The position numbers and the translations under genes were made by a program. Of a stretch of DNA of 64,000 bases, positions 38,701 to 48,436 are shown piece by piece. Source of the stretch: Chitinophaga pinensis DSM 2588 (GTDB taxonomy: Bacteria > Bacteroidota > Bacteroidia > Chitinophagales > Chitinophagaceae); the NCBI RefSeq assembly GCF_000024005.1, contig NC_013132.1, positions 4,210,001 to 4,274,000 of the forward strand, read 5' to 3'. A model generated the notes under the pieces. The model worked only from the letters and a program-made list of their open reading frames with translations, did no database searches and was not told the DNA's origin. The stretch's first letter is position 1. Every line of letters starts with the position of its first letter.

Positions 38701-41700
38701 TGCCATTAAATGGTAATGGGAAGGTCGTACGTAAACAGCTGCCAGCGCCTGTACTGGAGGTGACGAGCAGCCGGTATGAAGCGCCGCGTAACGAAACAGA
38801 AGTGCGCCTGGTCACCATATGGGAAGAAAGCCTGCAACGTAAAGGAATAGGCATTCACGATAATTTCTTTGAACTGGGTGGCCACTCTCTCAAAGGTATG
38901 CGCATGTTATGGCGCATACGCCAGGAGTTTGGTGTAGATATTCCTTTCAGAGAGCTGTTCCTGCAAGCCACTATCAGCAAACTAAGTACCTGGCTGCAAC
39001 CCGAAAACATAACCGCTCCTGTCAGCAACGATGCACCGGTACCCGTACCCATCGCTGATAAATATCCCTTATCCCACGCACAGCAGCGTTTATGGATACT
39101 CGATAAACTGGAAGAAAGCGTTACCGCCTACAATATCTTTACCGGCTACGAACTGAAAGGTAGCCTGGATATAAAAGCCCTCGATACCGCTTTTCTGCAA
39201 CTTTTACAGCGCCATGAAATACTGCGCACCGTATTCAGAAGCGATGAAGAAGGCCCCTGGCAGTATGTGCTGTCTCCGGAAGAAAGCGGCTTCGAAATGG
39301 GGTACACAGATCTCTCCGCAAAAGGCATCATTGCACAACAGCAACAGCTGGCGCTGATCACAGGAGAAGAAAAAGAATACCGCTTCGCACTGGATCTTGG
39401 CCCGCTTATCAGGGTCCAGGTAATACGCCTATCTGTCATTCAGCACGTATTACTGCTGAATATGCACCATATTATTACAGATGGCTGGTCACAGGAGGTC
39501 TTGCTGCAAGACCTGGTAACCTTGTACGCAGCAGCAGTACAACAAACGCCGGCTGACTTACCAGCCCTGCCCATTCAATACAAAGATTACGCAACCTGGC
39601 AACGCAAACAGCTGGCCGGTATCTTCGCAGAAAAACACGCCGGATACTGGCGGGAACATCTGCGCCACCTGCCGGTACTCGAACTGCCGGAAGATTATAC
39701 ACGTCCACCGCTTAAAACCTTCAACGGTGCTACCTTACAGACCTGGCTGGACGGAGACGATTATAAAGCATTACAGGCATGTCTGCACCAACGCACCGGT
39801 ATCAGCATGTTCATGCTGCTGATCGCTGCCCTCAAAGCACTCTGCTACCGCTACACCGGACAGGAAGATATCGTACTCGGTACGCCGGTAGCCGGTCGTG
39901 ATGATGCAAGCCTTGCCGGACAAATAGGCTTCTTCGTCAATACCCTGGTATTACGTACCGCTTTTGACGGAAATGATACCTTTAATAACCTGCTGGAAAA
40001 AGTACAGCAGACCTTACTGGACGCTTACGAACATCAGTTCTATCCCTTTGATAAATTACTCGAAGACCTCCGGATTACGCCGGATCGCAGCCGCTCAGCA
40101 TTGTTTGATGTAATGGTTGCTTATGCTACCGCAGGTGGTGGTGCTGACGGACAGACGCCGGACGAGTTACAGGTAATGGAATATGAAACAGGTGAAGTAA
40201 ATATGAGCAAGTTCGACCTGACCGTTCATTTCACTGACTATACAGATCAACTTGCCATCTCAATTAATTATAACACAGATCTGTTCTCCGCAGCGCGTAT
40301 TACCGCCATGCTTGGACATTTTAGCCGCCTCTTACAGGCCGTTACCCATAACCCGGAATTGCCATTGTCCGTAATTCCTTATCTCAGCGAAAGCGAAGAA
40401 CAACAATTACTGACATCCTTTAATAATACAGCAGCTGTCTACAACCGGCAGACAACCATACACAAACTGTTTGAAGAACAGGTTAGCCGTAACGGAGAAG
40501 CTGCCGCGGTAACATTCGGTGAGTCAACACTGACCTATGCGGCGCTCAATACACTGGCAGAGAAAGTAGCCCTGACATTGCAGCAACAGTTCAATGTCAC
40601 CAACGGATCTTTCGTAGGCGTAATGATGGATCGTTCCGACCGCCTGATCGTTAGTCTGCTGGGTATTCTGAAAGCCGGCGCCGCCTATATCCCTGTCGAT
40701 CCTTCTTATCCGGCAGAACGTATCAGGTACATGCTGGAAGATAGCAAACCGGTAGTACTGGTATCTGATAATCCGCTGGCAACGCACGTAGCGGGTCAGA
40801 CTACCCTGGTCACCTACCAGCAGCTGATAAGCCACGAGCATAATGACAGTACTGTATGCGGCCTATTCCCCGCAGCAGCAAACGATCTGGCTTACGTGAT
40901 CTATACTTCCGGTTCTACAGGTCGTCCTAAAGGGGTGATGGTAGAACATCGTTCTGTTATCAACCTGTGCAACTGGCATCAGCAGTCATTCGGACTCGAT
41001 GGTAACTCCCGGTCAACTGTATATGCAGGTGTCGCTTTTGACGCATTAGGATGGGAAATATGGCCTTATCTACTCTCCGGTGGATGTATCTATCCGGTCA
41101 ATGCAGAATACCGCACAGACGCTAACTTATTACAATCTTTCATAGACAGGAATAACATTACTCATGCCTTCGTGCCGACTGCCCTGTATGAAGAACTAGG
41201 CGGCCGCCTCTCTCATCGCCAGGATAACAACCTGCAATTGCTGGTAGGGGGAGACAGACTGAATAAAGTATATCCGGGTGCAACCGTGATCAATAACTAC
41301 GGTCCGACAGAAAGTACGGTAGTCGCCACCTCTGCTGTCTGTACGACAGCCGCTGGTAGAATCACCATCGGAAAGCCTGTAAGCAATACACGTATCTACA
41401 TCCTGGACGGCAACCTGGAGCTGAAACCTGTCGGATACGCCGGCGAACTGTGTATCGCAGGAGAGGGGCTGGCCCGCGGTTATCTCGGCAGAGAAGAGCT
41501 GACAAATGAAAAATTCATAGACAATCCATTTGAGCCAGGCAACCGCATGTACAAAACAGGCGACCTCGCAAGATGGACATCTGACGGCAATATCGAATTC
41601 CTGGGTCGTAATGACCACCAGGTGAAAATACGCGGTTTCCGTATCGAAACAGGTGAAATCGAGCAGCTTATTCAACAGCATCCTGCTGTGGCAGAAGTGC

Positions 41701-44700
41701 TGGTCACCACATGGGAACCTTCACCTGTAGAAAAAGAACTGGTCGCTTATATCGTATGGAAAGAGAAAGCAGACGAACAGGACCTGCGCAAATCGCTGGA
41801 TCTGCAGTTGCCAAGATATATGCATCCCTCAGTGTATGTAACGCTGGATAGAATGCCGCTCACCGGCAATGGGAAAGTAGATCGCCGGCAACTGCCTGTT
41901 CCGCAGCTGGAAGTCAAAAACACCTGTTACGAAGGTGCCGCCAGCGATGCACAACAACAGCTGATCAACATATGGGAATCCATTTTGCAACGCACCGGCA
42001 TCGGTATCCATGACAATTTCTTTGATCTGGGTGGTCACTCGCTGAAAGGCATGCGGATGCTATGGAAAATACATCAGGAATTCGGCGTTGATATCCCCTT
42101 CCATGAATTGTTCAGCCGCCCGACTATCAGCGACCTTTCAGAACGCCTGTTTGGAACGCAACAACACACCTCGCTTGTATTAGAACCAGTTGCGGTGCAG
42201 GACAGATACGAACTGTCACACGCGCAGCGACGCCTCTGGATACTGGATCTCTTAGAAGAAAGCGCGGGTGCATACAATATCGTTTCCGATCATGTGCTGT
42301 ACGGTGAAATCAATCGCTCCTTACTGGAAGCAGCTTTCAAAGGATTGATCGACCGGCATGAAATACTTCGTACCATATTCAGCAGTGATGAAGAAGGTGA
42401 ATGGCAACAGGTATTGCCCGCCGACCAGTTCACGAGCAATATGCAGTACACCGACCTGACCGACTACGATGAAGAAATGCAGGACCGCCTGCTGGATGAT
42501 ATCCGCGATGCGGAAAGACATTTCAGATTCAACCTTGGGAAAGGTCCGCTGTTCAGAATACAGGTGATACAGCGTAGCAATAATCAGTATCACATCTTAC
42601 TCAACCTCCATCATATCATCGCCGATGGCTGGTCAATGGAAGTACTGCGCAGCGAACTTGAACAGCTGTATGCTGGTAAGGAACTGACGCCATTGCCGGT
42701 ACAATACAGAGACTACGCCGCATGGCACAATAAACAACTGGATATCGATGAAACACATGGCAGCTACTGGAAATCACAACTGACAGATAGCATCCCCATA
42801 CTGGAACTGCCGGCCGATTATACCCGCCCTGCCATAAAAACATATAACGGCGCAATTGAAGGCGCCTGGTTGAATAAAGAAACCTGCAGCAGACTGCAAA
42901 CCTGCCTGCAAAATACCTCCGGCACTAACATCTTTATGCTGCTCGTAGCTGGCCTCAAGGCACTGTTTCACAGGTACACCAGGCAGGAAGACATTGTACT
43001 CGGTACCGTCGTAGCGGGTCGTGACCATGAATACCTGTCCGGACAAATCGGTTTCTATGTCAACACACTGGTGCTGCGTACGCGCTTCACCGCTGACAAT
43101 ACTTTCGGTGAGCTGTTACAACAGGTACAACAGGTAATGGTTGACGCTTACACTCACCAGGCCTATCCTTTTGACAAACTGGTCGAAGACCTCGACCTGG
43201 CTGCTGACCGTAGCCGTTCTCCTTTGTTTGACGTAATGGCGTCCTACACGCGGAGAACGGACGCGGTAGCAGGTGAAGAAAACAAGTCTGCTGATCAGTC
43301 CTTTAAAATGACCGGTAGCGGAACAGCAAGAACCATTATCAGCAAATTTGATATGACCGTTCATTTCGCTGAACATGAAAATGGGATTGAAATGTCGGTA
43401 GTATACAATACCGACATCTTCACGAAGAAAAGAATCAAAAGGATGCTGGCACACCTGCAGGAATTGTTTGCCGCACTCAGTAATAACATAGCAATACGTT
43501 TATCAGCAATTACATACACAACTGCGGAAGAACGTAATACACTGGATCTATTCAGCTATAAAGGCGAAACGCCTTATCCCGCTACGCAGACATTACATGC
43601 CTTGTTTGAACAACAGGCACAGCGTAAAGTGGATAGCCCGGCAGTAATTTATGAGAAAGAGACATTGAGTTACGCGGAGTTGAACAGGGCGTCTGATCAG
43701 GTAGCCTGCTACTTACGTCAGGCATATCATGTAAAAAATGGAGATCTGGTAGGCTTGATGATGACACGCTCTGCACGACTGATGGTATGTTTACTAGGGA
43801 TACTGAAAGCCGGCGCGGCCTATGTGCCCATCGATCCGGAATATCCGGCAGACCGCATCCAATACATGCTGGAAGATAGTCAGCCTGCGGTATTGATTAC
43901 TGACACGGAAGTGCCTGATGCACTGAATGACGGTGTAGAAGTCATGCATGTCAATGCCGAATGGGAGTTGTTGTCTTACTATCATGATACAATAAAACTT
44001 CCGGCAGACAGTCAATCTCTGGCTTACATTATTTACACGTCGGGTTCTACCGGCCGTCCTAAAGGCGCAATGATCCCTCATCACGCAGTGGTGAATCTCT
44101 GTACATGGTTGCAGGAATCAATATATGCAGCACATGGTGGTGAACTCACCGCCATGCTGACCGCCTCCGTCAACTTCGACGCCTCTGTGCAACAATTATT
44201 CGCACCGCTTTTATCTGGCGCAAAACTGGTCATCATCAGTGAAACAGACCGCCGCAATGCGGAAAGTTATATCCGCCAGTTAAAAGAACAGCAGGTGGCC
44301 GTGATTGATATCACACCTGGTTATCTCAGAGTACTACTCGAAGTACTGAAAGAAACAGGAACAACTGATTTGAATGTACAATACGTCCTCGTGGGAGGAG
44401 AGGCGCTGCCTGCGGAAGAACGTGCCCTTTTCCACCAGGTCTTTCAGGGTAAAGCACAACTGATCAATGTATACGGCGTAACCGAAGCCACCGTCGATTC
44501 CACTTACGAAATAGTGGAGGCAGATGATGACAACAGCCTGAGTATTGGTCGCCCTTTGAAAAACACAAGGATCTACATACTCGACAAAAATTATCATACA
44601 GCAGGTATCGGCATCCCCGGTGAATTATGTATCGGTGGGGTAGGTGTCGGATTGGGTTATCTGAACCGGGAAGAATTGACAAAAGAACGGTTTATCGACA

Positions 44701-46058
44701 ATCCATATGTCGCCGGTGAACGCCTGTACCGCACAGGAGATCTGGCCCGCTGGGCAGAAAATGGTACCATCGAATACCTGGGCCGTAGCGATAACCAGGT
44801 GAAGATCCGCGGCTACCGTATAGAAACCGGCGAGATTGAAAATGCACTTCTGGCCTGTCCGGAAATACGCGAAGCCGTTGTACAGGTATATAAAGCACCT
44901 ACCGGCGATAAGTTGCTCGTAAGTTATATCGTATGGCGCGACACAGTAATGGAAGAAGCACTCCAGGAATGGTTGAACAACAAGCTGCCGCGCTACATGC
45001 ATCCTGCTTACAATATCACCATGGCGCAACTGCCACTTACGGCAAACGGAAAGGTAGACCGCAAAAAACTTCCTGATCCGGATATAACAGCAACGACCGT
45101 TTATGAAGCGCCGCGTACGCCTGTAGAAATCGCTTTAACCGCTATCTGGGAAGAAGTGCTGCAACGTAGTCCGATTGGCATACATGACAGCTTCTTTGCT
45201 TTGGGTGGACATTCACTGAAAGCCATCCGTCTGATGGTCAAAGTGGCTAAAACATTTGACCGCCGGGCCAGTATCCGCGAACTCTATGAATATCCGGATA
45301 TAGCCTCGCTGGCAGCCTTCCTGGAAAGACCGGAAGACGCAGCCGAAACCCTGGTATTCCCGCTGAATAGCTGTCAGGAAACAGAGACGCCGCCGTTGAT
45401 CTTTATTCCGCCGGTCATTGGTTCTGCCACCATCTATAGACAACTGGCAGCACAACTGGATAAACAATACGCCTGCTATGGTATGCAGTACAAAGGCTTC
45501 GGAGGTGGCGCCTTCGCCACTTCAATAGAAGACATGGCCGCCACCTTTGTACAACAGCTACAAGATAAAGTACCGTCGGAAGAATACCTGCTGATGGGTT
45601 ACTCAATGGGCGGACTGATCGCCTATGAAACAACCCGGCAGCTGGAAGCCGCAGGAAAGACAGTAACGCTGCTCCTGCTGGATAAAGAAGCCCCGGTTCT
45701 TACCTCCGGTATAAAAATACTGCCGGCTGGCGAGGTGCTGGAACAACGTTTTACAAATGAACTCCGCAGCTGGGGACTCAACGCAGGTGAACTGCCACAG
45801 GAAGATCACCTGAAGAAAATGTACCAGTCTTCTGTCAGCATGATGCACGCTTATCAGCCTGCCGGCCCGGTCAAAGCAGATATCATCGCTTTCGAAGCCG
45901 ACAGCAGAGAAACATCCCTGATGGATTGCTGGCAACAGTTCACAACCGGCAGCTTCGATCATCATCGCTTACAGGGTGACCATTACAGTGTAATAAAAGA
46001 TAGCCGCTTAGCCGCCTATTTATTTCAACTGGGATATTCCAGAACGATCATTCATTAA
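35697..46058 (+). CDS. Terminal NRPS: docking-C-A(unassigned)-T-C-A(Leu)-T-C-A(Gln)-T-thioesterase
   Basis: A 3453-residue protein whose ATG overlaps the preceding TGA by four bases. Residues 1-55 are a TubC-type docking domain. Module 1 has a C motif ending in Ala (HHIISDA ~205) and an A-domain code of D-A-K-H-S-G-T-V-N that I cannot match. Module 2 (HHIITDG ~1257) has D-A-W-F-L-G-N-V-V, a leucine code. Module 3 (HHIIADG ~2305) has D-A-Q-D-L-G-V-V-D, a glutamine code. Thiolation serines lie near 1064, 2115 and 3173. A type I thioesterase (~3215-3453; GYSMGG Ser ~3303, His ~3429) releases the product by hydrolysis or cyclisation. I see no epimerisation domain. Modules 1 and 2 share very similar T-to-C segments, which suggests duplication or gene conversion. 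Confidence 0.94.
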   Translation: MSIAALMTALNDLKVELTLTGDDQLKIIAPQGSVGPKLIEQIREHKEALIRSLKAGKDAAKIRRIPAAPLYEVSHAQRRLWILQQLDESRCAYNICVGYELNGVLDKSSLKKAFQMLVARHEILRTVFVNDAGGLWQKVLGTDVAGFNIIEVSLEGKEAVAQQQDIEILAEQLWKHAFDLAQGPLLRVQLVTLGEKRHMLMMGMHHIISDAWSLEIMMNDLVTLYGIAATDEQAPEELAIQYRDFSYWQNRLFESPRMKAHERYWNEQMSGEIPLLDMATDYPRPARKSYAGYTKTIWLDAATTKAFRDMLRTQQGASMFMALTACVNALLFRYTGQEDIILGTPVAGRSTEELSGQIGCYVNTLALRTRFNGDEGFNKLLDKVKEVLLNAYEHEVYPFDKLVEDLGLVTEPSRSALFDVLISYRKIDIPLGVDHTTSEEGNNEAELQVNEFVAGERESSKFDLTFNFEEHSDAIWLGINYSTVLFSSQRIDQMLLHMQGVIKAVSNNARQTLSGIAFLQEEQRHLLLSNGHIAPATTEAETLQQLFELQVTRTPEHIALVAEGRSLSYRALNQQADCIAAGLIRQLSVKPGDIVAIRMDRTPAAIAALLGILKAGAAYLPIDTDYPEERISYMLADSNARIVLTEELCATLIAANETCNATNGTASAHDLAYVIYTSGSTGAPKGVMIEHHAVLNLLAGLRSEMQLRTDWQYLLTASLSFDAAVKQIFIPLTAGATLHLSKDTADVTSLVKYIRQQHINVMHAMPMLWKAILAEIANTGDAPSLCCLSSGGDELDKECMEEMKRRFPQAAIYNTYGPTEICVNALIYDLQQPGAQAPLLGKCLPGYRAYIVDRRGNLMPEGYPGELCIAGTGLARGYLGREQLTQERFVADPYNRGALMYLTGDLVRRAWDGNIEFLGRNDHQVKIRGYRIEIGEVERTVAQYEGVKEAVVAAWQSPAAEKELVCYTVWTATPDEAGLRTHLQQFLPRYMHPAYYVTLDALPLNGNGKVVRKQLPAPVLEVTSSRYEAPRNETEVRLVTIWEESLQRKGIGIHDNFFELGGHSLKGMRMLWRIRQEFGVDIPFRELFLQATISKLSTWLQPENITAPVSNDAPVPVPIADKYPLSHAQQRLWILDKLEESVTAYNIFTGYELKGSLDIKALDTAFLQLLQRHEILRTVFRSDEEGPWQYVLSPEESGFEMGYTDLSAKGIIAQQQQLALITGEEKEYRFALDLGPLIRVQVIRLSVIQHVLLLNMHHIITDGWSQEVLLQDLVTLYAAAVQQTPADLPALPIQYKDYATWQRKQLAGIFAEKHAGYWREHLRHLPVLELPEDYTRPPLKTFNGATLQTWLDGDDYKALQACLHQRTGISMFMLLIAALKALCYRYTGQEDIVLGTPVAGRDDASLAGQIGFFVNTLVLRTAFDGNDTFNNLLEKVQQTLLDAYEHQFYPFDKLLEDLRITPDRSRSALFDVMVAYATAGGGADGQTPDELQVMEYETGEVNMSKFDLTVHFTDYTDQLAISINYNTDLFSAARITAMLGHFSRLLQAVTHNPELPLSVIPYLSESEEQQLLTSFNNTAAVYNRQTTIHKLFEEQVSRNGEAAAVTFGESTLTYAALNTLAEKVALTLQQQFNVTNGSFVGVMMDRSDRLIVSLLGILKAGAAYIPVDPSYPAERIRYMLEDSKPVVLVSDNPLATHVAGQTTLVTYQQLISHEHNDSTVCGLFPAAANDLAYVIYTSGSTGRPKGVMVEHRSVINLCNWHQQSFGLDGNSRSTVYAGVAFDALGWEIWPYLLSGGCIYPVNAEYRTDANLLQSFIDRNNITHAFVPTALYEELGGRLSHRQDNNLQLLVGGDRLNKVYPGATVINNYGPTESTVVATSAVCTTAAGRITIGKPVSNTRIYILDGNLELKPVGYAGELCIAGEGLARGYLGREELTNEKFIDNPFEPGNRMYKTGDLARWTSDGNIEFLGRNDHQVKIRGFRIETGEIEQLIQQHPAVAEVLVTTWEPSPVEKELVAYIVWKEKADEQDLRKSLDLQLPRYMHPSVYVTLDRMPLTGNGKVDRRQLPVPQLEVKNTCYEGAASDAQQQLINIWESILQRTGIGIHDNFFDLGGHSLKGMRMLWKIHQEFGVDIPFHELFSRPTISDLSERLFGTQQHTSLVLEPVAVQDRYELSHAQRRLWILDLLEESAGAYNIVSDHVLYGEINRSLLEAAFKGLIDRHEILRTIFSSDEEGEWQQVLPADQFTSNMQYTDLTDYDEEMQDRLLDDIRDAERHFRFNLGKGPLFRIQVIQRSNNQYHILLNLHHIIADGWSMEVLRSELEQLYAGKELTPLPVQYRDYAAWHNKQLDIDETHGSYWKSQLTDSIPILELPADYTRPAIKTYNGAIEGAWLNKETCSRLQTCLQNTSGTNIFMLLVAGLKALFHRYTRQEDIVLGTVVAGRDHEYLSGQIGFYVNTLVLRTRFTADNTFGELLQQVQQVMVDAYTHQAYPFDKLVEDLDLAADRSRSPLFDVMASYTRRTDAVAGEENKSADQSFKMTGSGTARTIISKFDMTVHFAEHENGIEMSVVYNTDIFTKKRIKRMLAHLQELFAALSNNIAIRLSAITYTTAEERNTLDLFSYKGETPYPATQTLHALFEQQAQRKVDSPAVIYEKETLSYAELNRASDQVACYLRQAYHVKNGDLVGLMMTRSARLMVCLLGILKAGAAYVPIDPEYPADRIQYMLEDSQPAVLITDTEVPDALNDGVEVMHVNAEWELLSYYHDTIKLPADSQSLAYIIYTSGSTGRPKGAMIPHHAVVNLCTWLQESIYAAHGGELTAMLTASVNFDASVQQLFAPLLSGAKLVIISETDRRNAESYIRQLKEQQVAVIDITPGYLRVLLEVLKETGTTDLNVQYVLVGGEALPAEERALFHQVFQGKAQLINVYGVTEATVDSTYEIVEADDDNSLSIGRPLKNTRIYILDKNYHTAGIGIPGELCIGGVGVGLGYLNREELTKERFIDNPYVAGERLYRTGDLARWAENGTIEYLGRSDNQVKIRGYRIETGEIENALLACPEIREAVVQVYKAPTGDKLLVSYIVWRDTVMEEALQEWLNNKLPRYMHPAYNITMAQLPLTANGKVDRKKLPDPDITATTVYEAPRTPVEIALTAIWEEVLQRSPIGIHDSFFALGGHSLKAIRLMVKVAKTFDRRASIRELYEYPDIASLAAFLERPEDAAETLVFPLNSCQETETPPLIFIPPVIGSATIYRQLAAQLDKQYACYGMQYKGFGGGAFATSIEDMAATFVQQLQDKVPSEEYLLMGYSMGGLIAYETTRQLEAAGKTVTLLLLDKEAPVLTSGIKILPAGEVLEQRFTNELRSWGLNAGELPQEDHLKKMYQSSVSMMHAYQPAGPVKADIIAFEADSRETSLMDCWQQFTTGSFDHHRLQGDHYSVIKDSRLAAYLFQLGYSRTIIH

Positions 46059-46069
46059 CCGTGTTTATC

Positions 46070-47734
46070 ATGAACCTTATTAGATTACTGAAGTATAAAT
46101 CAGGCAGTTTTTTTGTCATGATCGCTTTGCTGGGAATTGTAAATAGCCTGGTATATGGCAGCATCATGGTGTTCATAAACAATGTTATCGCCGGTGTGGG
46201 GCTGCCCTTCATAGCAGCCCCGCAAAGCTGGATATACGCCGGATTATTGGTAGTATCATTCCTGTTGAATAAAACCTTCCAGACTTACATCGCAAGATTG
46301 ACAAACAGTATCGTGTTTGAATATGAGTCCGGGGTTATCGATAAACTCAGGGTATCTACCTTTGAGTCTTTCGAAAAGCTAGGCGCGCAAAGAGTGTACA
46401 CCGCCATACAGGACACCCGCCTGTTGGCACAGGTGCCCTCTAACTTCGTGAATGCCGTCAATTCTGTCGTCATCATTTTATGCGGCCTGTCCTACATGTT
46501 CTGGCTGTCCTGGAAAGCAGGAGCGATGATCCTGTGCTTTATGGGATTGCTGCTCGCCTTTTATCTGCTCCGCAACAACTCCATAGAGAAGCAGTTAAAC
46601 GAGGTACGCGACCTGCAGAATGATTATCACCGCTATCTGCGTGACTTCCTCAACGGCTTCCGGGAAATAAAAATGAGTCTGAACAGAAACAATAGTATCT
46701 ATGATCGCTATATCAAACGCACGCTGCAGGGTAGTAAAGAACTAAATGACCGTACGGCTGTACGTTATCTCGTCAACGAACTGACAGGTAACTATAGCTG
46801 GTACATCGTACTCGGATTGATACTGTTTGTCATGCCGCAGGTATTAAGCATTCCAACAGCCCGTGTGACGGCCTTTGTGTTTACCATTCTTTACATTATG
46901 GGGCCGCTTGCTACACTTATATCTTCGGTACCTTTCTTTACCCGCCTGAAGATAGCAGTCGAAAGGATCGACGGACTGGAAAAAGAAATAGACACTTATC
47001 CGCAGTATAATCTGGAAGAACAATCCATTGAATTGTCCCGCGACTTTACAGATCTCGAATTCAGCAATGCGGTGTATGAATACAAAGACGCTGCCGGCAA
47101 AAAACTTTTCGCTGCCGGTCCGTTTAACATCTCCATCAAAAAAGGAGAGATCATATTCGTAACTGGAGGGAACGGTAGTGGTAAAAGCACCTTTATTAAT
47201 CTGCTGACGGGTATCTATATGCCAACACAAGGTTCCCTACGCTATAATGGAGAAGCGCTTGTCATGAATAGCTACCCGCATTACAGTGACCGTCTGTCAT
47301 CCATCTTTACCGGTGTTTACCTCTTCAACGAAAATTACGACGGTTTTGACCTGGATGAAAATAACCCCGTCTTACAGAAATATCTGGCCATGATGGAGCT
47401 GCAGGATGTTGTACGGTTCGACGCACAAAAGAAATCCATAGACAATAAGTTGTCTATGGGTCAACGTAAACGACTCGCCCTGATCTACGCATTGATGGAA
47501 AACAGGGATGTGATGGTGCTGGATGAATGGGCTGCCGAACAGGATCCGCACTTCAGAGCATACTTCTACGAACAGATCATCCCAGTATTAAAACAAATGA
47601 ATAAAACAGTCATCGCCGTCACCCATGATGATAAATACTACGGACAGGCAGACCGCATTCTGCACTTCGATTTTGGTAAAGTAGCCAAAGATGTGAAACT
47701 CCAACATGCAAAACAACCCGAACTCGTAAAATAA
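46070..47734 (+). CDS. ABC exporter of the cyclic-peptide transporter family (fused membrane and ATPase domains)
   Basis: About 554 residues: an N-terminal half with about six membrane segments and a C-terminal ATPase. Walker A is GGNGSGKST (~366-374), the signature is LSMGQRKR, Walker B is VMVLDEW, and the switch His is in THDD. The signature begins LSMGQ instead of LSGGQ, as in the SyrD/PvdE-like cyclic-peptide exporter group. It would export the finished peptide, or an acylated precursor, across the inner membrane. I chose the ATG at 46,070; a GTG at 46,061 in the same frame is possible and adds three residues. The gene follows the thioesterase-ending synthetase by ~11 bases and is followed by the type II thioesterase gene 5 bases later. 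Confidence 0.92.
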   Translation: MNLIRLLKYKSGSFFVMIALLGIVNSLVYGSIMVFINNVIAGVGLPFIAAPQSWIYAGLLVVSFLLNKTFQTYIARLTNSIVFEYESGVIDKLRVSTFESFEKLGAQRVYTAIQDTRLLAQVPSNFVNAVNSVVIILCGLSYMFWLSWKAGAMILCFMGLLLAFYLLRNNSIEKQLNEVRDLQNDYHRYLRDFLNGFREIKMSLNRNNSIYDRYIKRTLQGSKELNDRTAVRYLVNELTGNYSWYIVLGLILFVMPQVLSIPTARVTAFVFTILYIMGPLATLISSVPFFTRLKIAVERIDGLEKEIDTYPQYNLEEQSIELSRDFTDLEFSNAVYEYKDAAGKKLFAAGPFNISIKKGEIIFVTGGNGSGKSTFINLLTGIYMPTQGSLRYNGEALVMNSYPHYSDRLSSIFTGVYLFNENYDGFDLDENNPVLQKYLAMMELQDVVRFDAQKKSIDNKLSMGQRKRLALIYALMENRDVMVLDEWAAEQDPHFRAYFYEQIIPVLKQMNKTVIAVTHDDKYYGQADRILHFDFGKVAKDVKLQHAKQPELVK

Positions 47735-47739
47735 ATGCC

Positions 47740-48426
47740 ATGAATATTTTTTCGATTCCCTTTGCAGGAGGCAGCGTCTATTCCCTGAAACCCTTCGAAA
47801 TCTATATGAACGAAGGTGTGTGCTGGATACCCCTCGAGCCGCCCGGCAGGGGAAGGCGGATAAGAGAACCCCTGATCAGAGACCTGCAGCTGATGGCTTC
47901 GGATATTTTCAATCAGATCAGGTCCGACTTAACAACTCCTTACGCTTTTTATGGACATAGTATGGGAGCCCTGCTCGCCTACCTGGTCACGCGGATGGCA
48001 CTCGATGCGGATCTGCCACCACCAACCAGGTTGTTCCTGTCAGGTTGTGGCGCCCCCGCCAGTAAGTCAAAACTACCTGGCAGACATAAGCTACCCAAAA
48101 CGGAATTCTGGAAGGCTTTGAAAGACCTGGGTGGTAGTCCGGATGAAATATTGCAGAACGAAGACCTGCAACACTATTTCGAGCCGATTCTCCGCGCCGA
48201 TTTTGAGGCGATCGAAAAATATCACTATCAGCAAACAACACCCTTCGACATACCAGTTACCGTCATTATAGGATATGATGAATTTGTTACCCGCGAAGAA
48301 GCCGAACAATGGCAGATGGAAACGCTGGCGCCCATTGATGTTATATCCTATCCAGGTAATCATTTCTTCATCTTCGACCGTGCATTTGATATTGCACGCC
48401 TGATCAAAAAAACGCTAAACGTTTAA
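47740..48426 (+). CDS. Type II thioesterase (editing)
   Basis: A 228-residue alpha/beta hydrolase of the type II (SrfAD/GrsT-like) thioesterase family. It has the opening IPFAGGSVYSLKPF, PPGRGRR, the nucleophile elbow GHSMG (Ser ~74), and a C-terminal catalytic His in YPGNHFFI. These enzymes remove wrong acyl groups or stalled residues from carrier domains and restore mis-primed carriers. The gene is 5 bases after the exporter gene and 10 bases before the CmlA-like hydroxylase gene. With at least seven thiolation domains plus two PKS-associated carriers in the visible line, an editing enzyme is expected. Confidence 0.93.
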   Translation: MNIFSIPFAGGSVYSLKPFEIYMNEGVCWIPLEPPGRGRRIREPLIRDLQLMASDIFNQIRSDLTTPYAFYGHSMGALLAYLVTRMALDADLPPPTRLFLSGCGAPASKSKLPGRHKLPKTEFWKALKDLGGSPDEILQNEDLQHYFEPILRADFEAIEKYHYQQTTPFDIPVTVIIGYDEFVTREEAEQWQMETLAPIDVISYPGNHFFIFDRAFDIARLIKKTLNV

Positions 48427-48436
48427 TAAATTAACT

